Origin: Apteryx mantelli
Taxonomy: Eukaryota > Chordata > Aves > Apterygiformes > Apterygidae
Length of the DNA: 64,000 nucleotides
Direction: 5' to 3'
NCBI RefSeq assembly: GCF_036417845.1
Contig: NC_090014.1
Location: 124,001-188,000, forward strand
Shown: positions 1 through 9,494 of the stretch, one piece after another
Numbering within the stretch: position 1 is the first letter of the stretch
Layout of the letters: the number at the start of each line of letters is the position of its first letter
Made by a program: the position numbers and the translations under genes
Notes under the pieces: generated by a model
Seen by the model: the letters and a program-made list of their open reading frames with translations, nothing else
Database searches by the model: none
What the model was told of the DNA's origin: nothing

Positions 1-1200
1 GCCACGGTGCAACACGCGTGCACACGTCTGTCGTCACAGCGCAACACGCACCCACACGCATGTTCGTGCTGCAACGCGCAGTCGTGCGCAGCCCCGGCGC
101 AACGCACACGCGTGCAGCCCCCCCCCCGCTCACACCCCCACGTCCTCGTGCGACGCAACCGCCCCCGGAAAGGGACCCAGGCGTCCGGGCCTCCGCGCTC
201 CCCTCCCCCGCGGGCTAATTAACGCACAGCACTAATGAACCTCCCCCCCCCCCCAGGGGCTCGTTAGCATCGGGAACCTGCTCCCGGCCCAGAATCCTCC
301 GGGGCCGCTTGAGGCCTCGCACGAGGGGCCGCGGCGTCGCACGAGGGGCCCCGGTGTCCCCCAGCGCCCGCCCCCCTCGCACGAGGGCCCCCGTGCGACA
401 GGCCCCGGGGAGCCCCCCCCCCCACCACCGAGCGGCGCTGAGGGGCCCAGGCGTCCGGGCGGCGCCCCCTCCCCCGCCGGCCGGCCGGCCGGGGGCCCAG
501 GCGTCCGGGCGGCAGAAGGGTCCCTTGTGCCGCGGGGACAAAGGGGCCTTTCACGGGGGCCGGCGCCATCCGGCCGCCCCCCCCGGCCCCGCTGCCGTGT
601 CACACGCGTGTGCGACGCGTGTGCAGCGCCGCGGCCCCGTCCGGGCAACGCGAGAGCCGGGCTGGGGGGGGGGGGGGCAGGGGCCCAGGCGTCCGGGGCC
701 ACGCACACGCGTGTGGGGACGGGGGACACGTCTGTGCGGGGCAGGGGTGCGCGCGGGGGCTAATTAGCGGCTCCTCGTTAGGAAGCCTCGTTAGGAAGCG
801 GCCCCGGGGACGCCCTTGCGTCAGGCCGGGGCCTCGCACGAGCCTCGCACGAGGGCTCACGTGTTCCCCCCCCTCCCGCGTTGCTCCCCATGGGGAGGGG
901 CCCAGGCGTCCGGGGGCCTCGCACGGCCTCGCACGAGGGCTCACGTGTCCCCCCCCCCCGCCATGGGGAGGGGCCCAGGCGTCCGGGGGCCTCGCACGAG
1001 GGCTCCTCGCCTCCCCCACCCGGCGGGCCCAGGCGTCCGGGCCGTTGTGGCGCCGCGCGCACCCAGGCCCCGTCCTCGTGCCGTCCCGGCCGTCGTGCGA
1101 GGGGGCGTGCGAGGAGCGTGCGTGTGCACACGAGTGTGAAACCCCCTCACTCAGACCCCCCCTCCCCCCCCCAGAACAAGGGGCCCAGGCGTCCGGGGGA
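1..1200. repeat. MACROD1 intron: mixed CGCACGAG and CCCAGGCGTCCGGG words
   Basis: No exon recognised. It holds scattered copies of the 14-mer CCCAGGCGTCCGGG (near 178, 448, 500, 686, 900, 970, 1028 and 1186), CTCGCACGAGG words (310-400, 830-1010), alternating ACGCG/CACG dinucleotide-like sequence (1-120, 600-640, 700-760) and two TAATTA sites (217, 760). Confidence 0.7.
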
Positions 1201-1317
1201 TGAAGTCCCCCCCCCAACCCTATAGCAGCCACCAGAGACTCCCCGCAAGGGGGGGCCCGGACTCCTGGGCCCCTTCCTGGTATAATGGTCGGAGCCCGTG
1301 GGGGGGATGCTGGGGGG

Positions 1318-2115
1318 GCTCCAGCTCCCGGACGCCTGGGTCCCTCACACCCCCTGCCCCCCCCCCCGGACGCCTGGGTCCCTCCCCGCGGCTGCAGCAC
1401 CCTCATGTACCGGGGGGGGGGGGGGGGTTGGTTGGGGGGCTGGAGCAGGGGAACCGGGGGGGGGGGGGCCTAGGCCTGCGCTCCCGGACGCCTGGGTCCT
1501 TCAACCCCCCTCCCCCATCCCCTGCTCCCGGACGCCTGGGCCCCTTGTCCCCCCCCCCGGACACCTGGGTCCCTCAGCCCCCCCCACCCCCCCCCCGTTC
1601 CCAGACACCTGGGTCCCCTCCATTCCCTGCAGCCGGACGCCTGGGTCCTTCACCCCCCCCCCGGATGCCTGGGCCCCTCACGCCCCCCCTCCCCGGACAC
1701 CTGGGTCCCTCGTCCCCTCTCCGCCCACCCCCACTCCCGGATGCCTGGGACCCTCACCTCTCTGCCCCCCCCCCGGACACCTGGGTCCCCCCCATTCCCT
1801 CCACCCAGACACCTGGGTCCCTCAGCTCCCCCTGCCCCCCTCCCCCCATCTCCCGGACGCCTGGGCCCCTCACACTCCCCACCCCCCCACTCCCGGACAC
1901 CGGGGTCCCTCGTCCCCCTCCTGCCCCCCCCCATCTCCCGGACACCTGGGCCCCTTCATCCCCCCGCTCCCCCTCATCTCCCGGACACCTGGGCCCCTCA
2001 TCCCCCCCCCCCCCCCCACTCCCGGACACCTGGGCCCCTTCATCCCCCACCGCTCCCGGACACCTGGGTCCTTCACATCCCCCCCCCCCCCCCGCCCCCG
2101 GACGCCTGGGTCCCT
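1318..2115. repeat. Array of about 19 GGACGCCTGGGTCC units
   Basis: Core words GGACGCCTGGGTCC and GGACACCTGGGCCC recur about every 30-45 nt, separated by pyrimidine runs. Variable spacers make it a degenerate minisatellite. Lies in a MACROD1 intron. Confidence 0.85.
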
Positions 2116-2499
2116 CCCGCCGCCGGAGCATCCCTGGGGGGGGGAAGGTTTGGGGGGCTCCGGGGGGCTCCGGGGGGTCCTGGGGGGCCCGGGGGGTTCG
2201 GGGGGGGCCGGGGGGGCCTTACCGGGTCGGCGCCGCCGGGTCCGGCCGGCGCGGGCGGCTGCGGCGTGTGAGGGCGGCGGGGCGGGGAGCGCCGCCTCCC
2301 GGCGCGCGGGGCCCAGGCGTCCGGGGGGGGCCCAGGCGTCCGGGGGGGGGGGCCCAGGCGTCCGGGGGGGGGGGTGGAAGGCGGCGCTGAGCGAGGCCCG
2401 GGGGCAAATGCGGAGGGGCCGGAGGGAGGGAGGGGGGGGGCGGGGGGAAATGCGGAATATGGGGGGGGGCAACCGGGGAGTGGGGGGGGGGGGCGGGAA

Positions 2500-2800
2500 T
2501 CCGGAATAGCGGGTGCAAATCGCGAACGGCGGGTGGAAATCCCCAATGGCGGGTGGGAAAGCAGAATAAGGGCGTAAATGCGGAGTAACGGGTGTAAATG
2601 CAGAATAGCGGGTGTAAATGCCGGGCAGCGGGTGTAAATGCCGGGCAGTGGGTGTAAATGCCGGGCAGCGGGTGTAAATGCCGGGCAGCGGGTGTAAATG
2701 CGGAGCTGGGGTGTAAATGCGGAGCTGGGGTGTAAATGCCAGGCGGGTAACAACGCGGCGGGGGCGACCGGAGGGGTGTAAACGTGGAGGAAACGGGGTG
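2500..2800. repeat. 20-nt minisatellite GGGTGTAAATGCCGGGCAGC
   Basis: A near-perfect 20-nt period from 2611 to 2700, with decayed units either side (TGTAAATGCGGAGC). MACROD1 intron; outside the duplicated block. Confidence 0.85.
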
Positions 2801-2899
2801 AATGCGGCAGGGAAAGGTGTGAATCCGGAGCGGGGGGGGGGGGGAGGGAGGGCAAGATCATCCCCCCCCCCCCCCCCGGCGTGGAGCGTTAACCCCTTC

Positions 2900-3535
2900 G
2901 CTGCCCGGACGCCTGGGCCCCCTTTGGGGGAGGCACCCGGACGCCTGGGCCCCTGGGGGGTGGGGGAGGGGGCACCCGGACTCCTGGGCCCCCTTTGAGG
3001 GGCACCCGGACGCCTGGGCCCCTGGGGGGTGGGGGAGGGGGCACCCGGACTCCTGGGCCCCCTTTGAGGGGGCACCCGGACGCCTGGGCCCCCCCATACC
3101 GGCTCCGGCTCTGACCCGGGTCTCTGTCTGCAGCCAACAGCTCCCTGCTCGGCGGCGGCGGGGGTGAGTCGGGCCCGGACGCCTGGGCCCTTTTTGGGGG
3201 GGGGAGCACCCGGACACCTGGGCCCTGTGGGGAGGGTGGGAAGAGGGGACCACCCGGACACCTGGGCCCCTTTGGAGGGGGTGGGACCACCCGGACGCCT
3301 GGGCCCCTTTGGGTGGGGGGGGAGCAGGGGCCCCTGGACGCCTGGGCCCCCCCCCGGTGGTTGGGGTCTGCCCGGACGCCTGGGCCCCTTGTGGGGAGTG
3401 GGGCCACCCGGACGCCTGGGCCCCTTTTGTGTGGGGGAGGGGGGGGGGAAGCAGGGATTGGGGCCGGGGCCCGGACGCCTGGGCCCCCCCGGCGGGGGTC
3501 GGGTCGGGTCCCACCCGGACGCCTGGGCCCCGCAG
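2900..3535. repeat. CCCGGACGCCTGGGCCC array flanking a MACROD1 exon
   Basis: The same word as 1318-2115 resumes on both sides of the 30-nt exon 3134-3163 and runs to the next acceptor. Between 2960 and 3090 a composite unit alternating GGACTCCTGGG and GGACGCCTGGG is itself repeated. Confidence 0.85.
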
Positions 3536-6500
3536 TGGACGGCTGCATCCACCGCGCGGCCGGGGAGCTGCTGGGCGCCGAGTGCCGCTCGCTCGGGGGC
3601 TGCGAGACCGGCGGGGCCAAGCTGACCTGCGGCTACCGCCTGCCCGCCCGCTGTGAGCGCCCTCGCACGAGCGTCCTTGCACGAGTGTCCTCGCACGAGC
3701 ATCCTTGCACGGGGGCCTCGCACGAGCGTCCTCGCATGCGCGTCCTCGCACGAGTGTCCTCGCACGGGGGCCTTGCACGAGCATCCTTGCATGAGCGTCC
3801 TTGCACGGGGGCCTTGCACGAGTGTCCTCGCACGAGCGTCCTTGCATGGGGGCCTCGCATGGGGGCACTTGCACGAGCGTTCTCGCACGGGGGCCTCGCA
3901 CGAGGGCACTTGCATGGGGATCATTGAATGCCCCTTGCACACCCCTTGCACGAGCATCCTTGCACAGGGGCCTCGCACAGGGGCATTTGCATGAGTGTCC
4001 TCACATGGGGGCACTTGCACAGGGATCCTTGAATGCCCCTCGCACGAGTGTCCTCGCACAAGCGTTCTCGCACGGGGGCCTCACACGGGGGCACTTGCAC
4101 GAGCATCCTCGCACGGGAGCACTTGCACAGGGATCCTTGAATGCCCCTTGCACACCCCTTGCACGAGCATCCTCACATGGGGACCCTCGCATGGGGGCAC
4201 TTGCACGAGTGTCCTCGCACGAGTGTCCTTGCATGGGGGCACTTGCACGGGGGCCTCGCACGAGGGCCCTCGCACAAGCACAGCCGCCCCTCGGGGCTGT
4301 TCGGGGCGGGGGCTTGGGGGGGTTGGGGGCCCCCGGGGGGGATCTGGGGGAGTTTGGGGGATTTGGGGACATTTCAGGGAGTTCTGGGGGCGGTTTGGGG
4401 GCAGTTGGGGCATTTTGGAGGGTTTCGGGGTGTTTTGGGGGCATTTTGGGGGGGTTTGGGGGGGTTGGCGGTGTTTCAGGGGGGTTGGGGGGTTTTGGGA
4501 TCTTCTGGGGGCATTTTGGGGTGATTTCAGGGCGTTTTGGGGTGGTTTGCGGGCATTTGGGGGGGTTGTGGGGTTCCGGGGGTATTTCGGGGTGTTTGGG
4601 GGCTTTTTGGAGGTTTCTGGGGGTGTTTTGGGGTGGTTTCAAGGGGGTTGGGGGGTTTGGGGGGTTTCAGAGTGTTTTGGGGTGGGTTCGGGGTGTTTTG
4701 GGGGTGTTTCAGGGTGTTTAGGGGTGGTTTCGAGGGGTTTTGGGGTGTTTCAGGGCATTTTGGGGGGTTTTGGGGGTGTTTCAGGGGGTTTTGGGGTGGG
4801 TTCGGGGGGTGGGGGTGTTTCGGGGTGGGTTTGGGGGTGTTTCAGGGTGTTTTGGGGTGGTTTCGAGGGGTTTTGGGGGTGTTTCAGGGTGTTTTGGGGT
4901 GGGTTCGGGGGTGTTTCAGGGTGTTTTGGGGTGGTTTCGGGGGGGTTTTGGGGGTGTTTCGGGGTGTTTTGGGGTGGTTTCAGGGGGGTTTGGAGGTGTT
5001 TCAGGGCGTTTTGGGGTGGTTTCGGGGGGGTTTTGGGGGTGTTTCGGGGTGGTTTGGGGTGGTTTCAGGGTTTTGGGGGTGTTTCAGGGTGTTTTGGGGT
5101 GGTTTTGGGGTGTTTTGGGGTGTTTCAGGGTGGTTTCGAGGGGTTTTGGGGGTGTTTTGGGGGTGTTTGGGGGTGTTTTGGGGTGTTTCAGGGTGGTTTC
5201 GAGGGGTTTTGGGGGTGTTTCAGGGTGGTTTTGGGGGGCAGCCGGCCAACGGGACACCTCCCCCCCCCCCCCCCCCAGACGTGATCCACGCCGTGGGGCC
5301 GGTGGCTGGGGGGCAGCCGGGCCCCACGGAGGAGGCTCAGCTGGAGAGTTGCTACCGCAGCAGCCTGCGCCTGGCCCTGGAGCACCGGCTGCGCTCCGTG
5401 GTGAGCGCACGCGTCTCGCACGGGCCTTGCATGAGTCTTGCACACCGTGCATGGGGCTCGCATGGGTCTTGCACCAGTCTTGCACGAGTCTTGCATGAGT
5501 CTCACACACCGTGCATGGGTCTCACACGAGTCTCGCACAAGTCTCACATGCCGTGCACGAGTCTCGCATGGGTCTCGCACGAGTCTCACTCGTGTCTTGC
5601 ACAAGCCTTGCACAAGTCTCGCACACCGTGCACAGGTCTTGCACGAGTCTTGCACGGGTCTCGCACAAGTCTTGCACAAGTCTTGCACACTGTGCACGAG
5701 TCTTGCATGCCATGCACGGGTCTCGCACGAGTCTCGCACACCATGCATGGGTCTCACACGAGTCTTGCACAAGTCTCGCACACTGTGCACGAGTCTCACA
5801 TGCCATGCATGGGTCTCGCACGGGTCTCGCACGAGTCTTGCACGAGTCTTGCACAAGTCTCGCATGCCGTGCATGGGTCTCGCATGCTGTGCATGGGTCT
5901 CGCACGAGTCTTGCACACTGTGTATGAGTCTCACACGAGTCTTGCACTCCGTGCACAAGTCTCGCACGTGTCTTGCATGAGTCTTGCACAAATCTTGCAC
6001 TCCATGCACAAGTCTCGCACTCCGTGCATGGGTCTTGCACGTGTCTTGCACGCCGTGCACGGGTCTCACATGAGTCTTGCACAAGTCTCACACACCGTGC
6101 ACGAGTCTTGCACACTGTGTATGAGTCTCGCATGGGCCTTGCACGGGTCTCACACGAGTCTTGCACAAGTCTTGCATGAGCCTTGCACGGGTCTCACACG
6201 GGCCTCGCACACTGTGCACAAACCTCACACAGGCCTCGCACGGGTCTCGCACACAATGCACAAATCTCGCATGCCGTGCATGGGTCTCACGCGAGTCTTA
6301 CACGAGTCTTGCAAAAGTCTTGCACGCCATGCACAAATCTCACACGAGTCTTGCACAAGTCTCACACACCGTGCACGGGTCTTGCACAAGCCTTGCACGG
6401 GTCTTGCACACCATGCACAAGTCTCACATGCCGTGCACGGGTCTCACACAAGTCTTGCACAAGTCCCACACGCCATGCACGAGTCTTGCACGAGTCTCGC

Positions 6501-8986
6501 ACGGGCCTCGTGCACCATGTCAGCCCCGGCCCTCGTGCGAGGGGGTTTCACACGCGTCTCCCCCCCCCCCCCCCCCCCAGGCCTTTCCCTGCATCTCCAC
6601 GGGGGTGTTCGGTGAGTGTGTGCGTGGGGGGGGGGATTTGGGGGCAGTTTGGGGGATCCTGGGGTAGTTTCGGGGGGTTGGGGCAGGTTAAGGGGGGGGG
6701 TGGGAGCAGTTTGGGGGCAGTTCTGGGGTGGTTTGGGGCAGTTTGGGTGTTTTAGGAGCAGTTTGGGGCAGTTTGGGGGGTTTGGGGGCAGTCTGGGGGT
6801 GTAGGGGCAGTTGTGGGGCAGTCTGGGGCAGTTCAGGGTGGTTTGGGGCAGTTTGCGGCAGTTCGGGGCAGTTGTGGGGGCAGTTGTGGGTAGTCTGGGG
6901 GTGCGGGGGGCAGTTTGGGGTGGTTTGGGGCAGTTGTTGGGCAGTTTGGGAGCAATTTGGGGCAGTTTGGGGCAGTCTGGGGGTATGGGGGGCAGTTGGG
7001 GGTAGTCTGTGGCAGTCCAGGGCAGTTGGGGGGGCGGTTCGGGGCAGTTGGAGGGGCAGTTTGCGGCAGTTCAGGGCAGTTCGGAGCAGTCTGGGGGTGC
7101 AGGGGGCAGTTGTGGGGCAGTCTGGAGCGGTTTGGGGCAGTTTGCGGCAGTTCAGGGCAGTTGTGGGGGCAGTTGTGGGGCAGTCTGGGGCGGTTTGGGG
7201 CAGTTCAGGGTGGTTTGGTGCAGTTTGGGGCAGTCTGGGGGGGTGCGGGGGGCAGTTGTGGGGTGGTTTGGGGCAGTTTGCAGCAGTTCGGGGCAGTTGT
7301 GGGCAGTCTGGGGAAGTTGTGGGCAGTCTGGGGCGGTTCGGGGCAGTAGTGGGGGCAGTTTGGGGCGGTTTGGGGGCAGTCTGGGGTGCGGGGGGCAGTT
7401 GTGGGCAGTCTGGGGCAGTTTGGGGCGGTTTGGAGGCAGTTTGGGGGCAGTTGTGGGGCAGTTCAGGGCACTCTGAGGCAGTCTGGGGGTGCGGGGGGTA
7501 GTTGTGGGGCACTCTAGGTCAGTTCAGGGCAGTTTGGGGCACTCTGGGGCAGTTTGGGGCGGTTTGGGGGCAGTTTGGGGCAGTTGTGGGGCAGTGTGGG
7601 GCGGTTTGGGGCAGTCTGGGGTGGTTTGGGGGTAGTTGTGGGGCAGTTCAGGGCACTCTGGGGCAGTTCGGGGCGGTTTGGGGGCAGTTTGGGGCAGTTG
7701 TGGGGCGGTTTGGGGCAGTCTGGGGGTGCGAGGGGTAGTTGTGGGGCAGTCTGGGGCAGTTCGGGACAGTTTGGGGGCAGTTGTGGGGCAGTTCAGGGCA
7801 CTCTGAGGCAGTCTGGGGGTGCAGGGGGCAGTTGTGGGGCACTCTGGGGCAGTTCGGGGTAGTTTGGGGCAGCTGTGGGGTAGTTGTGGGGCACTCTGGG
7901 CAGTTTGGGGCGGTTTGGGGGCAGTTTGGGGCAGTTGTGGGGCAGTGTGGGGTGGTTTGGGGGCAGCTGTGGGGCAGTTTGGGGCACTCTGGGGCAGTTC
8001 GGGGTGGTTTGGGGCAGTTGTGGGGCGGTTTGGGGCACTCTGGGGCAGTTCGGGGCAGCTGTGGGCAGTTTGGGGCAGCTGTGGGGCAGTTTGGGCACTC
8101 TGGGGCAGTTCGGGGCGGTTTGGGGCAGTTTGGGGCAGTTGTAGGGCAGCGTGGGGTGGTTTGGGGGCAGCTGTGGGGCAGTTTGGGGCACTCTGGGGCA
8201 GTTCGGGGTGGTTTGGGGCAGTTGTGGGGCGGTTTGGGGCAGTCTGGGCAGTTCGGGGCAGCTGTGGGGCAGTTTGGGGCACTCTGGGGCAGTTCTGTTC
8301 GGGGCGGTTTGGGGGCAGTTTGGGGCAGTCTGCGCGCGGCCCCAGGTTACCCCAGCGAGGCGGCGGCCGACGTGGTGCTGCGGACGCTGCGGCTGTGGCT
8401 GGAGGAGAACGCGGCCAAGGCGAGTGCGAGCGCGAGTGTGAACACACACGCGTGTGCGAGGGGGCACGGCCGCCGGGGGGGGGCTGGGCCTCGTGTGAGG
8501 GGCTTTGCATGGGGGCCGCGGCTCGCACGAGGGTCAGAGCTCGCACGAGGGTCGGAGCTTGCACGAGGGTCGAAGCTCGCACGAGGGTCGGAGCTCGCAC
8601 AGGGGCCGTGGCTCGCACGAGGGTCGGAGCTCGCACGAGGGTCGGAGCTCGCACAGGGGCCACGGCTCGCATGAGGGTCTCGCACGAGGGTCTCGCACGA
8701 GGGTCGGAGCTCGCACGAGGGTCTCGCACGAGGGCCGAGCGCCGCCCGCCTGCCCGCCCGCAGGTCGACCGGATCCTCATCTGCGTCTTCCTGGAGAAGG
8801 ACGAGGAGATTTACCGCAGCAAACTGCCGCTCTACTTCCCCCTGGGTACGGCCCCGGGGCAGGGGGAGGCAAAAACTACCCCGGGGGGGGGCCGAAAACT
8901 GCCCCCGGGGAGGGTAAAACTGCCCCTGGGGGGGGGGGGCAAAAACCCCGGTTCAGCCTTGTTTCCCTCCTTCTTTTCCAGCCTGA
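3134..8986 (+). CDS. MACROD1: MACROD1, 3' seven coding exons (macro-domain mono-ADP-ribosylhydrolase)
   Basis: MACROD1 removes mono-ADP-ribose from acidic residues and deacetylates O-acetyl-ADP-ribose, mainly in mitochondria. Coding exons are 3134-3163, 3536-3652, 5279-5400, 6581-6611, 8346-8419, 8764-8845 and 8982-8986. All junction phases agree and I see no frame break. The first two exons join to give the macro signature [20 protein letters not shown] with the catalytic Asn, Asp and His. Later exons give [19 protein letters not shown] and [14 protein letters not shown]. The protein ends FPLA, against FPVA in human; the last exon contributes only CC plus the TGA stop. The 5' exons (mitochondrial leader and the start of the macro domain) are not in the window, so 1-3133 is intron. 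The introns are small and filled by minisatellites. One intron has a GC donor. The gene converges on OTUB1. Confidence 0.95.
3655..4290. repeat. CTCGCACGAG / CTTGCACGGGG array
   Basis: Starts directly after the donor of exon 3536-3652. Core word TCGCACGAGCGTCCTTGCA with CpG-to-TpG/CpA variants throughout. MACROD1 intron. Confidence 0.85.
4320..5230. repeat. G-rich array, GTGTTTCAGGGTGTTTTGGGG units
   Basis: Unit about 40 nt. The plus strand is almost only G and T, with G runs of 3-8 every few bases, on the transcribed sense strand of MACROD1. Confidence 0.85.
5405..6525. repeat. About 11-nt array GTCTTGCACGA / GTCTCGCACAA
   Basis: Begins 5 nt after the exon 5279-5400 donor and fills the intron. 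Every fourth unit or so is replaced by a CACCGTGCACG variant, giving a higher-order period. Confidence 0.85.
6640..8335. repeat. About 10-nt array GGGGCAGTTTGGGGCAGTCT
   Basis: 1.7 kb of GGGGCAGTTT units with higher-order blocks (GGGGGTGCGGGGGGCAGTTG). The duplicated block A begins inside it at 7256. Copy B, 30155-31060, is about 170 nt shorter over the matching part. Confidence 0.9.
8420..8763 (+). other. MACROD1: MACROD1 GC-AG intron
   Basis: The exon ends AAG at 8419 and the intron begins GCGAGT, so the donor is GC rather than GT. The acceptor is CGCAG at 8759-8763, followed by GTCGAC. Joining at these points keeps the frame and gives the family sequence AAK-VDRILI with nothing added. A GT lies 18 nt further on (AGT|GTGAAC) and would insert six residues (ASASAS). 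The GC donor is the better guess because AAG|GCRAGT is the usual strong context of GC-AG introns. The same site is at 31149. The intron body holds an 18-nt array of CTCGCACGAGGGTCGGAG. Confidence 0.75.
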
Positions 8987-9220
8987 GCCCCGGCAAGAGC
9001 CGTGCGAGACCTGGACCCCCACGCCCACCCCCGCCATGGGGCACTCGGACGCCTGGGCCCCCCTCCTGGACACCCGGACGCCTGGGCCCCTCGGCTGGGG
9101 GTGCACACGAGCAGCCCGGGACCCTTCCCCGGACGCCTGGGTCCCCTCCGGGGGTGGGGAGGGGGCACTTTGGGGTGCCCCCCCCACCCCCTTCCCGCCC
9201 CAAAACCCCAAAACGCCGCA

Positions 9221-9226
9221 AATAAA
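9221..9226 (+). terminator. MACROD1: MACROD1 poly(A) signal AATAAA
   Basis: AATAAA lies 235 nt after the MACROD1 stop codon. Only 32 nt separate it from the oppositely oriented OTUB1 signal. Confidence 0.8.
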
Positions 9227-9258
9227 CAGCCGGAGCCGCACATGGGGCCGGCGGCTTC

Positions 9259-9264
9259 TTTATT
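9259..9264 (-). terminator. OTUB1: OTUB1 poly(A) signal (AATAAA on minus)
   Basis: TTTATT on the plus strand reads AATAAA on the minus strand, 230 nt past the OTUB1 stop. The MACROD1 and OTUB1 transcripts must therefore end almost on top of each other. Confidence 0.8.
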
Positions 9265-9294
9265 ACCCCGCGGGGCGGCGCCGGGGGGGGGGAT

Positions 9295-9490
9295 CCTCGT
9301 GCGAGGGGCCGCGTCCCCATCGCACGAGGGCCGCAGCTCCGTCGCACGAGGGGCAGCATCCCCGTCGCACGAGGGGCCGCGTCCTCGTTGCACGAGGGGC
9401 GGCATCGCCGTCGCACGCGGGGCGGCGTCCCGGTCGCACGAGGGGCCGCGTCCCGTCGCGCGAGGAGCCGCGTCCCCGTCGCGCGAGGAG
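9295..9490. repeat. CGCACGAGGGGCCGCG array forming the OTUB1 3' UTR
   Basis: About 23-nt units between the OTUB1 stop and its poly(A) signal, so the whole 3' UTR is minisatellite. Copy B: 31950-32150. Confidence 0.85.
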
Positions 9491-9494
9491 CCGC

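Noticed and set aside
1318-2115. CRISPR-like array
   Set aside because: Spacers are low-complexity C runs of varying length, the word occurs all over the window, and the genome is a vertebrate's.
1-3133. Further MACROD1 exons upstream
   Set aside because: I looked for the DAIVNA-type exon end and the leader and found nothing. Frames there are repeat-derived.
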